Part shown: positions 16,837-25,733 of the stretch, piece by piece
How positions within the stretch are numbered: position 1 is the first letter of the stretch
Layout of the letters: the number at the start of each line of letters is the position of its first letter
Source: a virus
DNA length: 64,000 nucleotides
Virus record (IMG/VR): IMGVR_UViG_3300031741_000001
Coordinates: 1 to 64,000 of that record
Reading direction: 5' to 3' (one strand)
Program-made: the position numbers and the translations under genes
The notes under the pieces: model-generated
Database searches by the model: none
What the model saw: the letters and a program-made list of their open reading frames with translations, nothing else
Told to the model about the DNA's origin: nothing

Positions 16837-16920
16837 GATATTATTCCTTATTGGAGTTAATGAATCTTTAGATAGATAAGAATAATCTAACTTTGATTCA
16901 TAGGAGTAATGTATAACTCA

Positions 16921-16956
16921 AATAAGACGAACTACACTTCAGTAGTTCGTCTTATT
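16921..16956. terminator. 15-bp hairpin after the RuvC-like gene
   Basis: AATAAGACGAACTAC at 16921-16935 pairs perfectly with 16942-16956 around ACTTCA. It starts 8 nt after the leftward resolvase gene. The stem itself ends in A/T-rich bases on both strands, so it may act in either direction. Confidence 0.6.
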
Positions 16957-16963
16957 ATAAGTA

Positions 16964-17557
16964 TTATATTAAAAGATCTAATATCATTTTCTTACAGAAA
17001 TGGAACCCTACAGATATAGCATCTGCTTCGTCTTGGGTCATCTTCAACTTAAGCTTCTCACTTCGATATGTAAGCTCTGGATGATTGATCACTATATTCT
17101 GAACACAATCCTTTTTAATACTACCATTTCCAGTCACCGTTTCCTTATGGGATTTGGTTGGTATTTTATAAATCTTCTTATTAAAACTTCTGAAGATGAG
17201 TAACTGTATAGTGGTAATGCATTGGAGAATTATACCATAAGCGTTAGGGAATTTTGGATTATAAAAAGCATCTTCAATAGCAATAAATTCGGGATTGTTC
17301 TCCTCAATTATATCACTTATCTCGTTTCGTAGAAGATCTATTCTTAAAATTCCACCACCAAATTTCTCTCTTCGGTCATCCATAGCTACTCTGGAGACTA
17401 TTCTTCTAGGGTGGATAGTTCCTAATTTAGCTATTGTTATTTCTCCAGTTGTCGTGACGTATTCTAAGATGCTCCATCCGCAATTTGTAGTACCTGGATC
17501 TATCGCCAGAACTTTGATTTTCTTTTTTGGTCCCACACCCTCTTTATTTTTTTTCAT
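16964..17557 (-). CDS. RuvC-like Holliday junction resolvase
   Basis: 197-residue protein of the RuvC/RNase H fold that should cut four-way junctions before packaging. The first strand carries AIDPGTTNCGW (catalytic Asp near residue 20). EFIAIEDAF supplies the second acidic residue, and TQDEADAIS near the C-terminus supplies the final Asp pair. Length is close to bacterial RuvC (about 170). AAAGGATATT precedes the ATG, and a TATAGTATA-type motif lies at 17591-17604. No RuvA/B is expected in a phage. Confidence 0.85.
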   Translation of the reverse strand: MKKNKEGVGPKKKIKVLAIDPGTTNCGWSILEYVTTTGEITIAKLGTIHPRRIVSRVAMDDRREKFGGGILRIDLLRNEISDIIEENNPEFIAIEDAFYNPKFPNAYGIILQCITTIQLLIFRSFNKKIYKIPTKSHKETVTGNGSIKKDCVQNIVINHPELTYRSEKLKLKMTQDEADAISVGFHFCKKMILDLLI

Positions 17558-17590
17558 AATATCCTTTATAGTCTAATATTTATAGTTTAC

Positions 17591-17604
17591 TTATACTATA
17601 GTAG
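17591..17604 (-). promoter_or_regulatory. nonstructural-class promoter motif
   Basis: The minus strand reads CTACTATAGTATAA, about 35-48 nt upstream of the resolvase ATG. It matches the motifs at 7105-7120 and 15271-15290. Confidence 0.45.
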
Positions 17605-17609
17605 AAAGA

Positions 17610-17655
17610 ATAAAAAAAAAAATAAAAACCTGATAGCTTTAAAAGCTATCAGGTT
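17610..17655 (-). terminator. terminator on the minus strand
   Basis: AACCTGATAGCTTT and its complement form a long perfect stem (17627-17655). The A-run at 17610-17626 reads as T after the stem on the minus strand. It ends the message of the 17665-18845 pair and separates it from the resolvase. Confidence 0.8.
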
Positions 17656-17664
17656 GATGGTTAG

Positions 17665-18132
17665 TTATTTAGAAAAATGTTCATTGAGACGATCTTCGTT
17701 CTTTTGTATCTCGTCTTTTTGGATATCTTTATCCAAAATCCCACCGGTTATTTTCCAAGAGAATTCGGGTTTTACTTTTTCTCCAATTTTACGATTGGTT
17801 TTATTACCGTCTTTATCTTCCTTATACTCCCTAATTGGAATAACTGCTGACGGAGACCATCTAGCTCTGGTTCTATCAAGACCATTATCTATCGTTAGAT
17901 CGCATCCTTTCTTATTGTTATTATCTATACACGCATCCGCACAGAAGTTAATAGCGGCAGCAGCTATCTTTTTCTTAACAGCCAAAACGGCATTCAGGGT
18001 TTCTTCATCGATAGCTTCACCGGCGAATATTTCTTTATACTGCTTTTTGCTAATGCTATACTTTAACGTCCCATCCTTCGGGGTCTTACCTACCAACTCC
18101 ACATTCAAAAACTTTCTTTTCAAAGCGCTCAT
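17665..18132 (-). CDS. hypothetical protein, basic
   Basis: 155-residue Lys-rich protein with no recognised family. The first 70 residues are helical; a CADACIDNNNKKGC cysteine-containing segment sits near residues 84-97; and the C-terminal 40 residues are highly charged and probably disordered. It starts 2 nt after the preceding gene and ends just before a strong terminator. Basic charge and a location among recombination genes would suit nucleic-acid binding, but that is only a suggestion. Confidence 0.7.
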   Translation of the reverse strand: MSALKRKFLNVELVGKTPKDGTLKYSISKKQYKEIFAGEAIDEETLNAVLAVKKKIAAAAINFCADACIDNNNKKGCDLTIDNGLDRTRARWSPSAVIPIREYKEDKDGNKTNRKIGEKVKPEFSWKITGGILDKDIQKDEIQKNEDRLNEHFSK

Positions 18133-18134
18133 AC

Positions 18135-18845
18135 TTACCCTACTTTCTTTACATTTAGTTTATTTAATTCGTCGGAGAAACTTTTCCCAATGTTTGTAAT
18201 TCTGGTCGATGATATATTCGAAATCAAAAAATCTTTTAATATAACTCGCACAGCTTGGAGAGTTCTTACATAGAGCTCCTCTTCCTTTAACCCCACCTGT
18301 TTTTTAATCGAAAATAATTCAAAACAATCGGTGATATAACCTTGAAGATATTTCGATCTCATTCTATACGCGTCATCTACTTTATTAAGACTAAGCAAAA
18401 CTGATCTGAAGAAGGGATAGTTATTTCGCTTACCTATCATTTTAGTATGTACGTGTTTTAGTACATCGAAGATAATTATTTTCTTACCCATAGACATTCT
18501 AAGGTTTGCAAACAGTTGTTTTAATTTATCACACGTCTCTTGAGTATTAAAGATCTTTTCGATATCAGCTACTAGTTTCTTTTGTTTTAATTGATATAGA
18601 TACCGCTTTCTATATTCTAAAACTGCAGAAACTAAAATGTAGTCATTTTTATCAATACTATCCGCAATAAAGGCACTCCCATCAGGGAAAATGCAATGTT
18701 GCACTAATCTATCCCCGAACGTTCGGCAAACATATCTAATAGGAACAGCTAGTGATTCTAAAACAAAATCGTTACTGGTTCTAATTAGAGTGTTAAACTC
18801 ATTATTCCACGAGCTTCTTAAATTTTGATTTCCTACGTTTTTCAT
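18135..18845 (-). CDS. hypothetical protein, helical
   Basis: 236-residue, mostly helical and basic protein without a recognised motif. AGAGAAAG precedes the ATG at a suitable distance. It is the first gene of a two-gene leftward message. It shares a 160-nt divergent upstream region with the SbcC-like gene, with TATTAGTATAGAC on the minus strand at 18892-18908. Co-location with recombination genes hints at DNA metabolism. Confidence 0.7.
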   Translation of the reverse strand: MKNVGNQNLRSSWNNEFNTLIRTSNDFVLESLAVPIRYVCRTFGDRLVQHCIFPDGSAFIADSIDKNDYILVSAVLEYRKRYLYQLKQKKLVADIEKIFNTQETCDKLKQLFANLRMSMGKKIIIFDVLKHVHTKMIGKRNNYPFFRSVLLSLNKVDDAYRMRSKYLQGYITDCFELFSIKKQVGLKEEELYVRTLQAVRVILKDFLISNISSTRITNIGKSFSDELNKLNVKKVG

Positions 18846-19006
18846 GATGTGACTTTCTCTAATTTGTAGCTAAAATTATATGGGCTAGTTCGTCTATACT
18901 AATAATATATATTTAAAAAATTATTGAGATTTCTTAGTAGTTATTTTAAAGGTATTTTGTCTATATTATAGTATGATTGTATTAATTAAAACGTATTGGA
19001 GAGAAA
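18846..19006. promoter_or_regulatory. divergent promoter region with nonstructural-class motifs both ways
   Basis: The minus strand carries ATTATTAGTATAGAC (18892-18908). The plus strand carries CTATATTATAGTATG (18961-18975), followed by TTGGAGAG before the SbcC-like ATG. Both share the AGTAT core. Confidence 0.45.
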
Positions 19007-21547
19007 ATGTATATTAGAAAAATATATCTTAAAGATTATAAACCTTTAATAACAATTAGTAATATTCATGAGATTACTTTGATACTAGACGAGAGAAGCA
19101 TCAATTGTGTGTTGGGGGATAACGGTAGCGGTAAAACGTCAATCCTTAAAGAACTCACCCCGTTTCCTCCAGTAAGCACTTCCTTCTTAAATACGGGTAA
19201 AAAAGAATTAGAGATTGTTCATGACGAAATAGATTATGTTATTAAAACGGATTTTAATAATAAAGAACATACTCATAGTTTTATGAGAGGGGCTGAGGAA
19301 CTTAATATATCTGGGAAGAGTAATGTTCAATTAGATCTTTGTTTAAAGCATTTTGGATATTCTACTTTTATAGATAAGCTATTTTCTAATAATTTTAAAA
19401 TATCAGAACTTAGGAAGCATGAACGTAAAGAATTATTCTTTAAGATATACCCTTCAGATATTACTTTTATTTCGGACACGTATAAAAAGGTCATATCGAA
19501 GATAAAAGAAATTAAAAGTAACATTAAAATGTTAGAAGATAGAAAATCAGATCTTAAAACTAGAATGATAAGTAAAGTTGAATATCGGAGTATGTTAAAT
19601 GAGAAAGAAAATCTAGAAGCGATTAATAACAACATAGATCAATTAATTTTTATTTTAAATTATTATAATGACGATAAAGGAAAACAGATAACCAATAGTC
19701 CAACCCTTAATGAACTTCAGAAATCTTCAAATCTTATATACAGAAGAATAACTGATCTTAAAAAACAAACTACTATCAATCTTACAAATAATCCAGAAAA
19801 AAGATTAGCTATTCTAGAAAGTAAAAAGGTTTTTCAGAATAAGAAATTTAAAGATCTACTTAACGATCTTGATAAAGAAAAAGAAGCTTTGAATAAATTG
19901 GAAGAATTAGATAGTATAGATTTAGTAGTTCTAATAAAAGAATTAGAGGATAATATTGATTCCAATACAACTTTCCAAAACGATCTTAATATAGATAAAA
20001 CCATATCGGTTATAGTTGAGGATAGATTAAGTGATTTTGCTTCTAGAGTTTTTGTTATCAGTAATCGATTGAGAGATATATCAGAAGATAATCTAACCTT
20101 TCTAGATCCCAAAGAAGCTAGCGATTTAAATAATGAAGCTTACTCCATATCTAAAGAGTTAGAGTTCTTTATTTCTAACAGGAATCAACTAGAAACTCAA
20201 CTGGATAAAAAGCTTTCAGATCAGAATAGAAGAACCCGATTTTCATACCCTAAAGAGTGCGAATTGAAATGTGGATTAAGAACTCACTTCAGTAAAATTA
20301 AAAAAGAAATACAAAGCGAAATAGACGTGTTTTGTGAAAAAAAGATTAAAATATCCAAAACTATTTTAGATTTGGAAACTCGTCAAAATGAGGTCAAAAC
20401 CTTGCTCCAATACGTCTATATTACCGAGCCTATTTATGCAGAAATAAGCTCCATTTTATCCTCGTACACCTGCAAAAACTACGTACTTGAAGACCATCTT
20501 CTTAATATCGCACTTTCGCGAAGTCCGTTAAAAATAGCTTTTAAACTTAAAAAAATAATAGAGAATTCTAAAAACATTGTTCTATTTGAAAAAAAGAAAA
20601 ATCAGATAAGTAAAGATTGCTATAAATTAGATATACTGAAGAAAACTAAGCTTCCAGTTCAGGAACTTTTAAACTCCACCATCTTAGAAAAAAGAGCTAT
20701 AATGGCTGAAAAAGAAATAGAATATTTAACTATTCAAAAGGAAATATTTATAGATGAAAAACACACTAATCTTTTAAAACAATTCACATCAAATAAGAAA
20801 GAGTTTGAAAACCTTAAAAAAGCTTTTGAGGAAACATCAATTTGTGAGATTCTTAAAAAAGAAATTCTATTTAATAAAAAGAAGATTGAAGAACTTTCTT
20901 TCTATAAGAAAAAGACAAACGCTTCTTTAAAAGTTCTAGATGATGAAGTTTTAGATCAGAAGAAAATAAGAATAAAGTTAAATGAAGAAATATTACCATC
21001 TCTTAAAAAATGCTATACTGAATTAAATGATGTTGAAAATTTAGAAAAAGGATTATCTCCTAGTAGAGGGATTCCGCAGATTTATATAAGTCGACTTCTT
21101 AATTCCATTATAGAGATAGCTAACGAATTCATTAAAGATATCTGTACATACCCGATGGAGATATCAACACTAGATGAGAATCAACTTTTAGATTTTAACT
21201 TCGCTGTTCTTTTCGATACCCATCCAGTTAGTGAAATTAAACTATGCTCAACTGCCCAAAAAAGAATAATAGATATATCTTTTACAATAGCGTTATGTGT
21301 CTTTACTAACATGAGTGAACATTTCGGATTGAGGATAGATGAGATGGATAGTTTCTTAAATAATGCTCACACCGTTAGGTTAGCTGCCTTCTTAACTAAG
21401 ACAGTTAAGAAATATAACATGACTCAATTGTTTATGGTAGCCCAAAGAACTATTCTTCTAAACTCATTTAAAAAGGATAATATCTTCTGCTTAACCGACG
21501 GGATGTGTATAGATCAGAGCATGAATCCTAAGATGATCAAAAAATAG
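19007..21547 (+). CDS. SbcC/gp46-like recombination ATPase
   Basis: 846-residue SMC-like ATPase, the large subunit type of the SbcCD/T4 gp46-gp47 complex that trims DNA ends. The N-terminal head has GDNGSGKTSILKE (Walker A, near residue 39). Long coiled coils fill residues 150-680. The turn contains CELKC, where a zinc hook would normally be CxxC. The C-terminal head has LCSTAQKRIIDISF at the ABC signature position and LRIDEMDSFLN as Walker B. GGAGAG precedes the ATG. No Mre11/gp47-type nuclease gene is in the window. Confidence 0.85.
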   Translation: MYIRKIYLKDYKPLITISNIHEITLILDERSINCVLGDNGSGKTSILKELTPFPPVSTSFLNTGKKELEIVHDEIDYVIKTDFNNKEHTHSFMRGAEELNISGKSNVQLDLCLKHFGYSTFIDKLFSNNFKISELRKHERKELFFKIYPSDITFISDTYKKVISKIKEIKSNIKMLEDRKSDLKTRMISKVEYRSMLNEKENLEAINNNIDQLIFILNYYNDDKGKQITNSPTLNELQKSSNLIYRRITDLKKQTTINLTNNPEKRLAILESKKVFQNKKFKDLLNDLDKEKEALNKLEELDSIDLVVLIKELEDNIDSNTTFQNDLNIDKTISVIVEDRLSDFASRVFVISNRLRDISEDNLTFLDPKEASDLNNEAYSISKELEFFISNRNQLETQLDKKLSDQNRRTRFSYPKECELKCGLRTHFSKIKKEIQSEIDVFCEKKIKISKTILDLETRQNEVKTLLQYVYITEPIYAEISSILSSYTCKNYVLEDHLLNIALSRSPLKIAFKLKKIIENSKNIVLFEKKKNQISKDCYKLDILKKTKLPVQELLNSTILEKRAIMAEKEIEYLTIQKEIFIDEKHTNLLKQFTSNKKEFENLKKAFEETSICEILKKEILFNKKKIEELSFYKKKTNASLKVLDDEVLDQKKIRIKLNEEILPSLKKCYTELNDVENLEKGLSPSRGIPQIYISRLLNSIIEIANEFIKDICTYPMEISTLDENQLLDFNFAVLFDTHPVSEIKLCSTAQKRIIDISFTIALCVFTNMSEHFGLRIDEMDSFLNNAHTVRLAAFLTKTVKKYNMTQLFMVAQRTILLNSFKKDNIFCLTDGMCIDQSMNPKMIKK

Positions 21548-21578
21548 TATATAACCAACTTATTTGAAAGGGAGCAAT

Positions 21579-22391
21579 ATGCCAAATAGTACTATGGATG
21601 TGACGTTAACTAGGATACGTCATAATATTCCTGAGGAGATCTTAGAAGTAGCTTTTGCAACAGAAGAAGATAATCTTTTAGAACGTGGACAGATTCCTCT
21701 ATTAGAAAAGATTAAGAAAACAGTAATTCGTGATAGATTGATGGTCGATTGTAATCTATTTGGAGGGACCAGTACAAAGATTCCTTTAGTCTTAGAGTAT
21801 CATGAGAGAACGGCTGGGTTTTGGAAGGGGGGAGTTTACACCTCTCCATTATATTGTATCTATAGAATACCCCCAGAAGCTAGGAATGGGTTACCTATAG
21901 TAGCCGTTAACGGATTGTCTTTAAATCCTGGAACTGGAAACTTCTCCAGTGGTTGGGGTGGAGCGAGTATCTCAGGTATTGGTGGGGAAATTCTATCTTC
22001 TAGAACATTCGCTAACGAACCAGTATACCCTATCCCTAAACTATTAGCTGGCGATTTGATAAAGCTTCAACCTGGACAGATGAGCCATATGGATTTTGTT
22101 CTTTCATGTAAACTATCTCACGATCCCGACTTCTCTAATATGGGAGCATCTGCTATCAATGTATTCGCCGAGTTAGCTCTATGTGCTGTTAAAGCGTATA
22201 TCTATAATAAATTAAAAATAAAAATAGATAAAGCTTTTATAAGTGGCGGATCTGAGATAACGTCATTTAAAGAGATAGTAGACGGTTACGCTGAAGAAAA
22301 CACAAGATACTTAGAATTACTAGACGAGTATTTCGGCGCGTCATGTTTAGAACATGAAACACTCATGTCTTTGGCTCTCTTTATGGTCTAA
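21579..22391 (+). CDS. hypothetical protein (270 aa)
   Basis: Starts at ATG 21579 with GGGAG seven bases upstream; an in-frame TTG at 21564 is upstream of that site and less likely. The 270-residue product is unrecognised. Residues 60-150 are Gly/Pro/Ser-rich beta structure, including NPGTGNFSSGWGG. The C-terminus is helical. It follows the SbcC-like gene by 31 nt in the same direction, so it is co-transcribed. The composition would also fit a virion protein. Function unknown. Confidence 0.65.
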   Translation: MPNSTMDVTLTRIRHNIPEEILEVAFATEEDNLLERGQIPLLEKIKKTVIRDRLMVDCNLFGGTSTKIPLVLEYHERTAGFWKGGVYTSPLYCIYRIPPEARNGLPIVAVNGLSLNPGTGNFSSGWGGASISGIGGEILSSRTFANEPVYPIPKLLAGDLIKLQPGQMSHMDFVLSCKLSHDPDFSNMGASAINVFAELALCAVKAYIYNKLKIKIDKAFISGGSEITSFKEIVDGYAEENTRYLELLDEYFGASCLEHETLMSLALFMV

Positions 22392-22448
22392 GTCCAACTT
22401 AATCCTACATGTAGTTATTGTATAATTTTAATAAAAAAAAATAAAACT

Positions 22449-22481
22449 ACCATCTACATATCTTTAAGATATGTAGATGGT
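22449..22481 (-). terminator. terminator, strongest on the minus strand
   Basis: ACCATCTACATATCTT pairs with its complement. The A-rich tract at 22425-22446 gives a T-run on the minus strand after the stem. It closes the long leftward message that starts near 28294 and also faces the rightward 21579-22391 gene. Confidence 0.75.
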
Positions 22482-22493
22482 GTTGGGTTTCTC

Positions 22494-22658
22494 TTATAAT
22501 TTTCTTTTAACAATATTCTCTATTCTCCGCTGTAAATTTTTATTCTTTTTCTTCAAATTCTCTTTTTCTTTTTTAGATTCTTTAATCACGTGTTCTTGAT
22601 AAAAGACATAAATTAAGATTGCAGTTATTGGAATTATTACTGGAAGTAATTCTGACAT
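22494..22658 (-). CDS. small membrane plus coiled-coil protein, spanin-like layout
   Basis: 54 residues. One N-terminal hydrophobic helix (LLPVIIPITAILIYVFY, residues 4-20) is followed by a strongly charged Lys/Glu coiled-coil segment to the end. The ATG has AAAAAGGGAG at a good distance, and the gene begins 2 nt after the preceding stop. The layout is that of an inner-membrane spanin or a division-inhibitor-size membrane peptide. No outer-membrane partner is seen next to it, so function is open. Confidence 0.6.
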   Translation of the reverse strand: MSELLPVIIPITAILIYVFYQEHVIKESKKEKENLKKKNKNLQRRIENIVKRKL

Positions 22659-22660
22659 TC

Positions 22661-22951
22661 TTATTCTCCCTTTTTAATAAATTTAAGTTGATTAAAATTA
22701 AAATCTTTTCCTAGATCGCATTCTCGGTGATCTAGGAAAAGAGAGGTATATGGGTATCCTTTGTATGTCCATCGTTTGGTTTCAGTATTAAAAATTATCG
22801 ATCCTCCCCTACGGAGCTTCCGAGTATTCTGAGATAAAAACCAATAGTATTCAGTATTCCGATCTGTCAAAACCCGCAGAGTATTTAAATTTGCTTCTAG
22901 GGATGTTTGATCTAAACACCCCACATATTTTAAATACCGTAAAACTAACAT
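22661..22951 (-). CDS. hypothetical protein
   Basis: 96-residue protein with no recognised family, aromatic-rich in the middle (NTEYYWFLSQNTRK) and basic overall. It overlaps the end of the dUTPase-fold gene by seven bases, which indicates coupled translation. No membrane helix and no complete metal site are seen. Confidence 0.65.
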   Translation of the reverse strand: MLVLRYLKYVGCLDQTSLEANLNTLRVLTDRNTEYYWFLSQNTRKLRRGGSIIFNTETKRWTYKGYPYTSLFLDHRECDLGKDFNFNQLKFIKKGE

Positions 22952-23490
22952 TTGATATGACCTAAAAGAATTTTAGAGAACTCTTCCGATATTTCCTCTA
23001 CGAGACTATACTGTAGTCGGCAGGGTCTCTTCTCTCTCAATACCTTAATGAACTTTTTCTTAATTATATCAATATCTATCTCTCCTATTTCTTTTTTAGG
23101 TATGGTTTTATAAATAGGTTTACCGAGAATATCTCCAAAGTGCCTACCCTGTCTAAAAATATCAGAGATTCCAATCTTCGTTTTTTCAGGAATTAGCATA
23201 GCTATAATATAGTTAGCTTTAATCTCCAACGGACTAATACCCATGTTTGTTACTACCACACCAATTTCATTAGAATCAGAAAGCTCTGGATATTTGAGGA
23301 TTAGTGTTTTCTTTCCAAATTTTTTAGAAGGTGGTTTAGCGATGTGGAATTCTATTTTAGAATTCGGCTTCAAAGACAATCCGGTTCTTATAGTCGCTGA
23401 ACTCTTTGGTAGAATAGTAACATTCTCCATCGAATACAACTCTAAGTGTTTACACACACTACTCATGACGTAATAGATATCGGTAACCAT
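22945..23490 (-). CDS. dUTPase-fold protein, possibly not catalytic
   Basis: 181 residues. Residues 20-105 follow the trimeric dUTPase/dCTP deaminase fold. VTILPKSSATIRTGLSLKPN matches the strand before the PTG turn, and EIGVVVTNMGISPLEIKA followed by YIIAMLIPEK matches the strand set ending in the usual RIAQLI. The central active-site motif (GxIDxxYxG) is replaced by PELSDSNEIG, and no clear Gly-rich C-terminal motif is present, only RQGRHFGD. It may be a divergent dUTPase or a regulatory relative. GGGAATATAAGT precedes the ATG. Confidence 0.45.
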   Translation of the reverse strand: MVTDIYYVMSSVCKHLELYSMENVTILPKSSATIRTGLSLKPNSKIEFHIAKPPSKKFGKKTLILKYPELSDSNEIGVVVTNMGISPLEIKANYIIAMLIPEKTKIGISDIFRQGRHFGDILGKPIYKTIPKKEIGEIDIDIIKKKFIKVLREKRPCRLQYSLVEEISEEFSKILLGHIKC

Positions 23491-23492
23491 AC

Positions 23493-23915
23493 TTATATTC
23501 CCTTTATATATTTTATTCCATTGACTTCAGATATGCGTATTCGACATGCACTATTGATCGCTGTCTTATTTTTGAACGGACAAGTCCCAACATTACAGAG
23601 ATGATTGCATATTTTCTTTTTATAGAAATTAGCAAAAATGAAATCTAGTAATCTATCATTCACTCGCTGTATGTTTAGTTCATCGATTTTGGGTTCCATG
23701 ATTTTACACACTAACTCTGGAGGAGTTTTTAGGGCTTTGGATATTTTCCTTCTAGCAAACCCGTGACCAAACAGGAATTTTTTTATTTTACCATAATTCA
23801 TAAAAACTAACCTATCGTTACTTTTTCCCCAAAGTATGAAACCCGATTCGTTCTTACAGGATCCCCATGTGATTTTATTCTTTAACCTGGGGATCTCAAT
23901 AGAGTTATCTTTCAT
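23493..23915 (-). CDS. hypothetical cysteine-rich (zinc-binding) protein
   Basis: 140-residue basic protein. The C-terminal third carries CNHLCNVGTCPFKNKTAINS followed by a fourth Cys, a spacing that would suit a structural zinc site. Residues 45-75 form a short basic helix-turn-helix-like stretch (ARRKISKALKTPPELV). AAGGAGTGAT precedes the ATG. It lies directly downstream of DNA ligase with a 1-nt gap. DNA binding is possible; no family is recognised. Confidence 0.65.
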   Translation of the reverse strand: MKDNSIEIPRLKNKITWGSCKNESGFILWGKSNDRLVFMNYGKIKKFLFGHGFARRKISKALKTPPELVCKIMEPKIDELNIQRVNDRLLDFIFANFYKKKICNHLCNVGTCPFKNKTAINSACRIRISEVNGIKYIKGI

Positions 23916-23916
23916 A

Positions 23917-25722
23917 TCACTCCTTTAACCATTTTTTAATGGATATTATTTCAATGCCATACTTAATAGCTTTTTTGGTTTTAGATGAAGTGCTATTCTC
24001 ATCTGCCACTACTAAGAGATCAACATCTTTAGAAAGTCCACTAACTGGAGTGAATCCTTTATTCAACGCTATCTCTTCGAGTTCTTTTCTTGGTAATTCC
24101 ATTTTCCCTGTAAAGACAACTTTAGGTCCGGTAGTTTTAGTCACAGTTCCTTTAATACCTTTAAGAGTTATCTGCGAGAGCTGTCTATCTATTAAGTCTT
24201 TATTTTCGGATAACCCATCCGATATTGTGAAAGACATTTCTTCGCCTAAATCTTTTATCTGCATTAAATCATCTTTTGTTTTAGTAAGTAGTTCGTTAAA
24301 AGACATAAAACTTAAAAGAACTTTTGAACATCTTAGACCTATTCCATGGAATCCTAAAGATGCTAAATATTTATAATCTTCAATTACTCTAACACTCTGA
24401 ATATTATTGAAAAGTTTAGTAGCTGATTTTTCGCCATATCCTTCCAATTCAGATATATCTTTAATAGTTAGATTTAAAAGATCATCTATAGCTATCTTTT
24501 TAAATTTCTTTAAAATCTTTCTAAGAGTAGGGACTCCCAATTCTTCTATATCCAGTCTCTTTATCGATTTCAATGCTCTATTCAATACCATCTCCTCACA
24601 CTCGTCGTTTAGACAAATAAGCTCTGTCCCTACTTCCATAACATCTCCTTTACAATAAGGACATGCTGTAGGGATATTCATATATCCTTTTCCCGTATGA
24701 ATAACTTTAAGCATATGTGGAATTACATCCCCAGCTCTTTCCACTTCTAGTCTATCAAGAACATGTATCATATTATCCTTTACATGTTTTAGATTATGGA
24801 GAGTCACATTCGTTATGGTTACTCCGGAGATAATTATAGGAGTTATCTTAGCTACTGGTGTTAGACAACTCGTTCCCGCTGTCCAATTGATATCCTCAAT
24901 TGTAGATACTTTAGAAACCCCTGTGAATTTAAAAGCTATCGCTCCCTTAGGGAAACTTCCAGTAGATCCTAATTCTTTATAATACGTATCGTCTTCAACC
25001 TTAACTACAACCCCATCTATCGGGTATCCAGCGCTTTTAATAAGATTAACATGAATGTCCCATTCCTTTTTAAAGTTCTTCTTAGATACTCTAAAATGGA
25101 AATGATTGAAGTCTATTAAAGTTAATGGTTTAATATTAATATCGGAGATGTCTTTCATCCCTAAAATACCAGCTACAGCACTACGTTGGTTTTTATACTT
25201 TTCACCGTTGCTTCTTTTAAGTTGACTAAAATATTTATTATAATCAGCGTTAGTTATAATTATCTCCCCTCTAATTTTATGATCACAGCTACTTGAAAGG
25301 AATTTCAATATTTTAAGCTTATCAGAAATATTCTGACTTTCGGTTCCTTGTCCTTTAGTAGTGAGCATCTTATTATTCAAAAAAGCACTTACCCCATCAT
25401 ACTTCGGTTGAATAAGAAATATTTCATCTTTGGTTCTAGCTATTTGCTCTACCCAAGCCATCAAAGATTTTTTACCTTTAGGAGCATTATCAGCATGGTA
25501 AGTTTTATTCAAACTTAACATATCTTCATCAATCGATCCCATCGAGTGCACTTTAGGAACTTGAGGTTTTAATAACGCGTTATCTGGGTCAAGATCTTCT
25601 AATTCTCTAAGTATAAAATCATACTCTATATCTGTAATCTTAGGATCGCTATCTTCCCAATAAGCTTTATTATGCTTCTTTATTTCTTTTTCTAGTTTTT
25701 TAATATCGAAAACTTTTCCCAT
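23917..25722 (-). CDS. ligA: NAD+-dependent DNA ligase
   Basis: 601-residue ligase that seals nicks using NAD+. Domain order is normal: an Ia-like N-terminus (YDFILRELEDLDP), then the adenylation domain with K107 in QPKYDGVSAF. An OB-fold and a zinc finger (CPYC, then CLNDEC) follow, then helix-hairpin-helix repeats around residues 400-500. A BRCT domain at about 530-601 contains VVFTGKMELPRKELEEIA. It is a little shorter than bacterial LigA (about 670). AAGGAGAAATATA precedes the ATG. The symbol is by family; the phage gene has no established name here. Confidence 0.92.
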   Translation of the reverse strand: MGKVFDIKKLEKEIKKHNKAYWEDSDPKITDIEYDFILRELEDLDPDNALLKPQVPKVHSMGSIDEDMLSLNKTYHADNAPKGKKSLMAWVEQIARTKDEIFLIQPKYDGVSAFLNNKMLTTKGQGTESQNISDKLKILKFLSSSCDHKIRGEIIITNADYNKYFSQLKRSNGEKYKNQRSAVAGILGMKDISDINIKPLTLIDFNHFHFRVSKKNFKKEWDIHVNLIKSAGYPIDGVVVKVEDDTYYKELGSTGSFPKGAIAFKFTGVSKVSTIEDINWTAGTSCLTPVAKITPIIISGVTITNVTLHNLKHVKDNMIHVLDRLEVERAGDVIPHMLKVIHTGKGYMNIPTACPYCKGDVMEVGTELICLNDECEEMVLNRALKSIKRLDIEELGVPTLRKILKKFKKIAIDDLLNLTIKDISELEGYGEKSATKLFNNIQSVRVIEDYKYLASLGFHGIGLRCSKVLLSFMSFNELLTKTKDDLMQIKDLGEEMSFTISDGLSENKDLIDRQLSQITLKGIKGTVTKTTGPKVVFTGKMELPRKELEEIALNKGFTPVSGLSKDVDLLVVADENSTSSKTKKAIKYGIEIISIKKWLKE

Positions 25723-25733
25723 TATATTTCTCC

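Noticed and set aside
17654-18199. 181-codon plus-strand ORF with hydrophobic stretches
   Set aside because: It lies antisense to two well-spaced leftward genes and overlaps their terminator; no ribosome site; hydrophobicity is the usual result of reading A+T-rich genes backwards.
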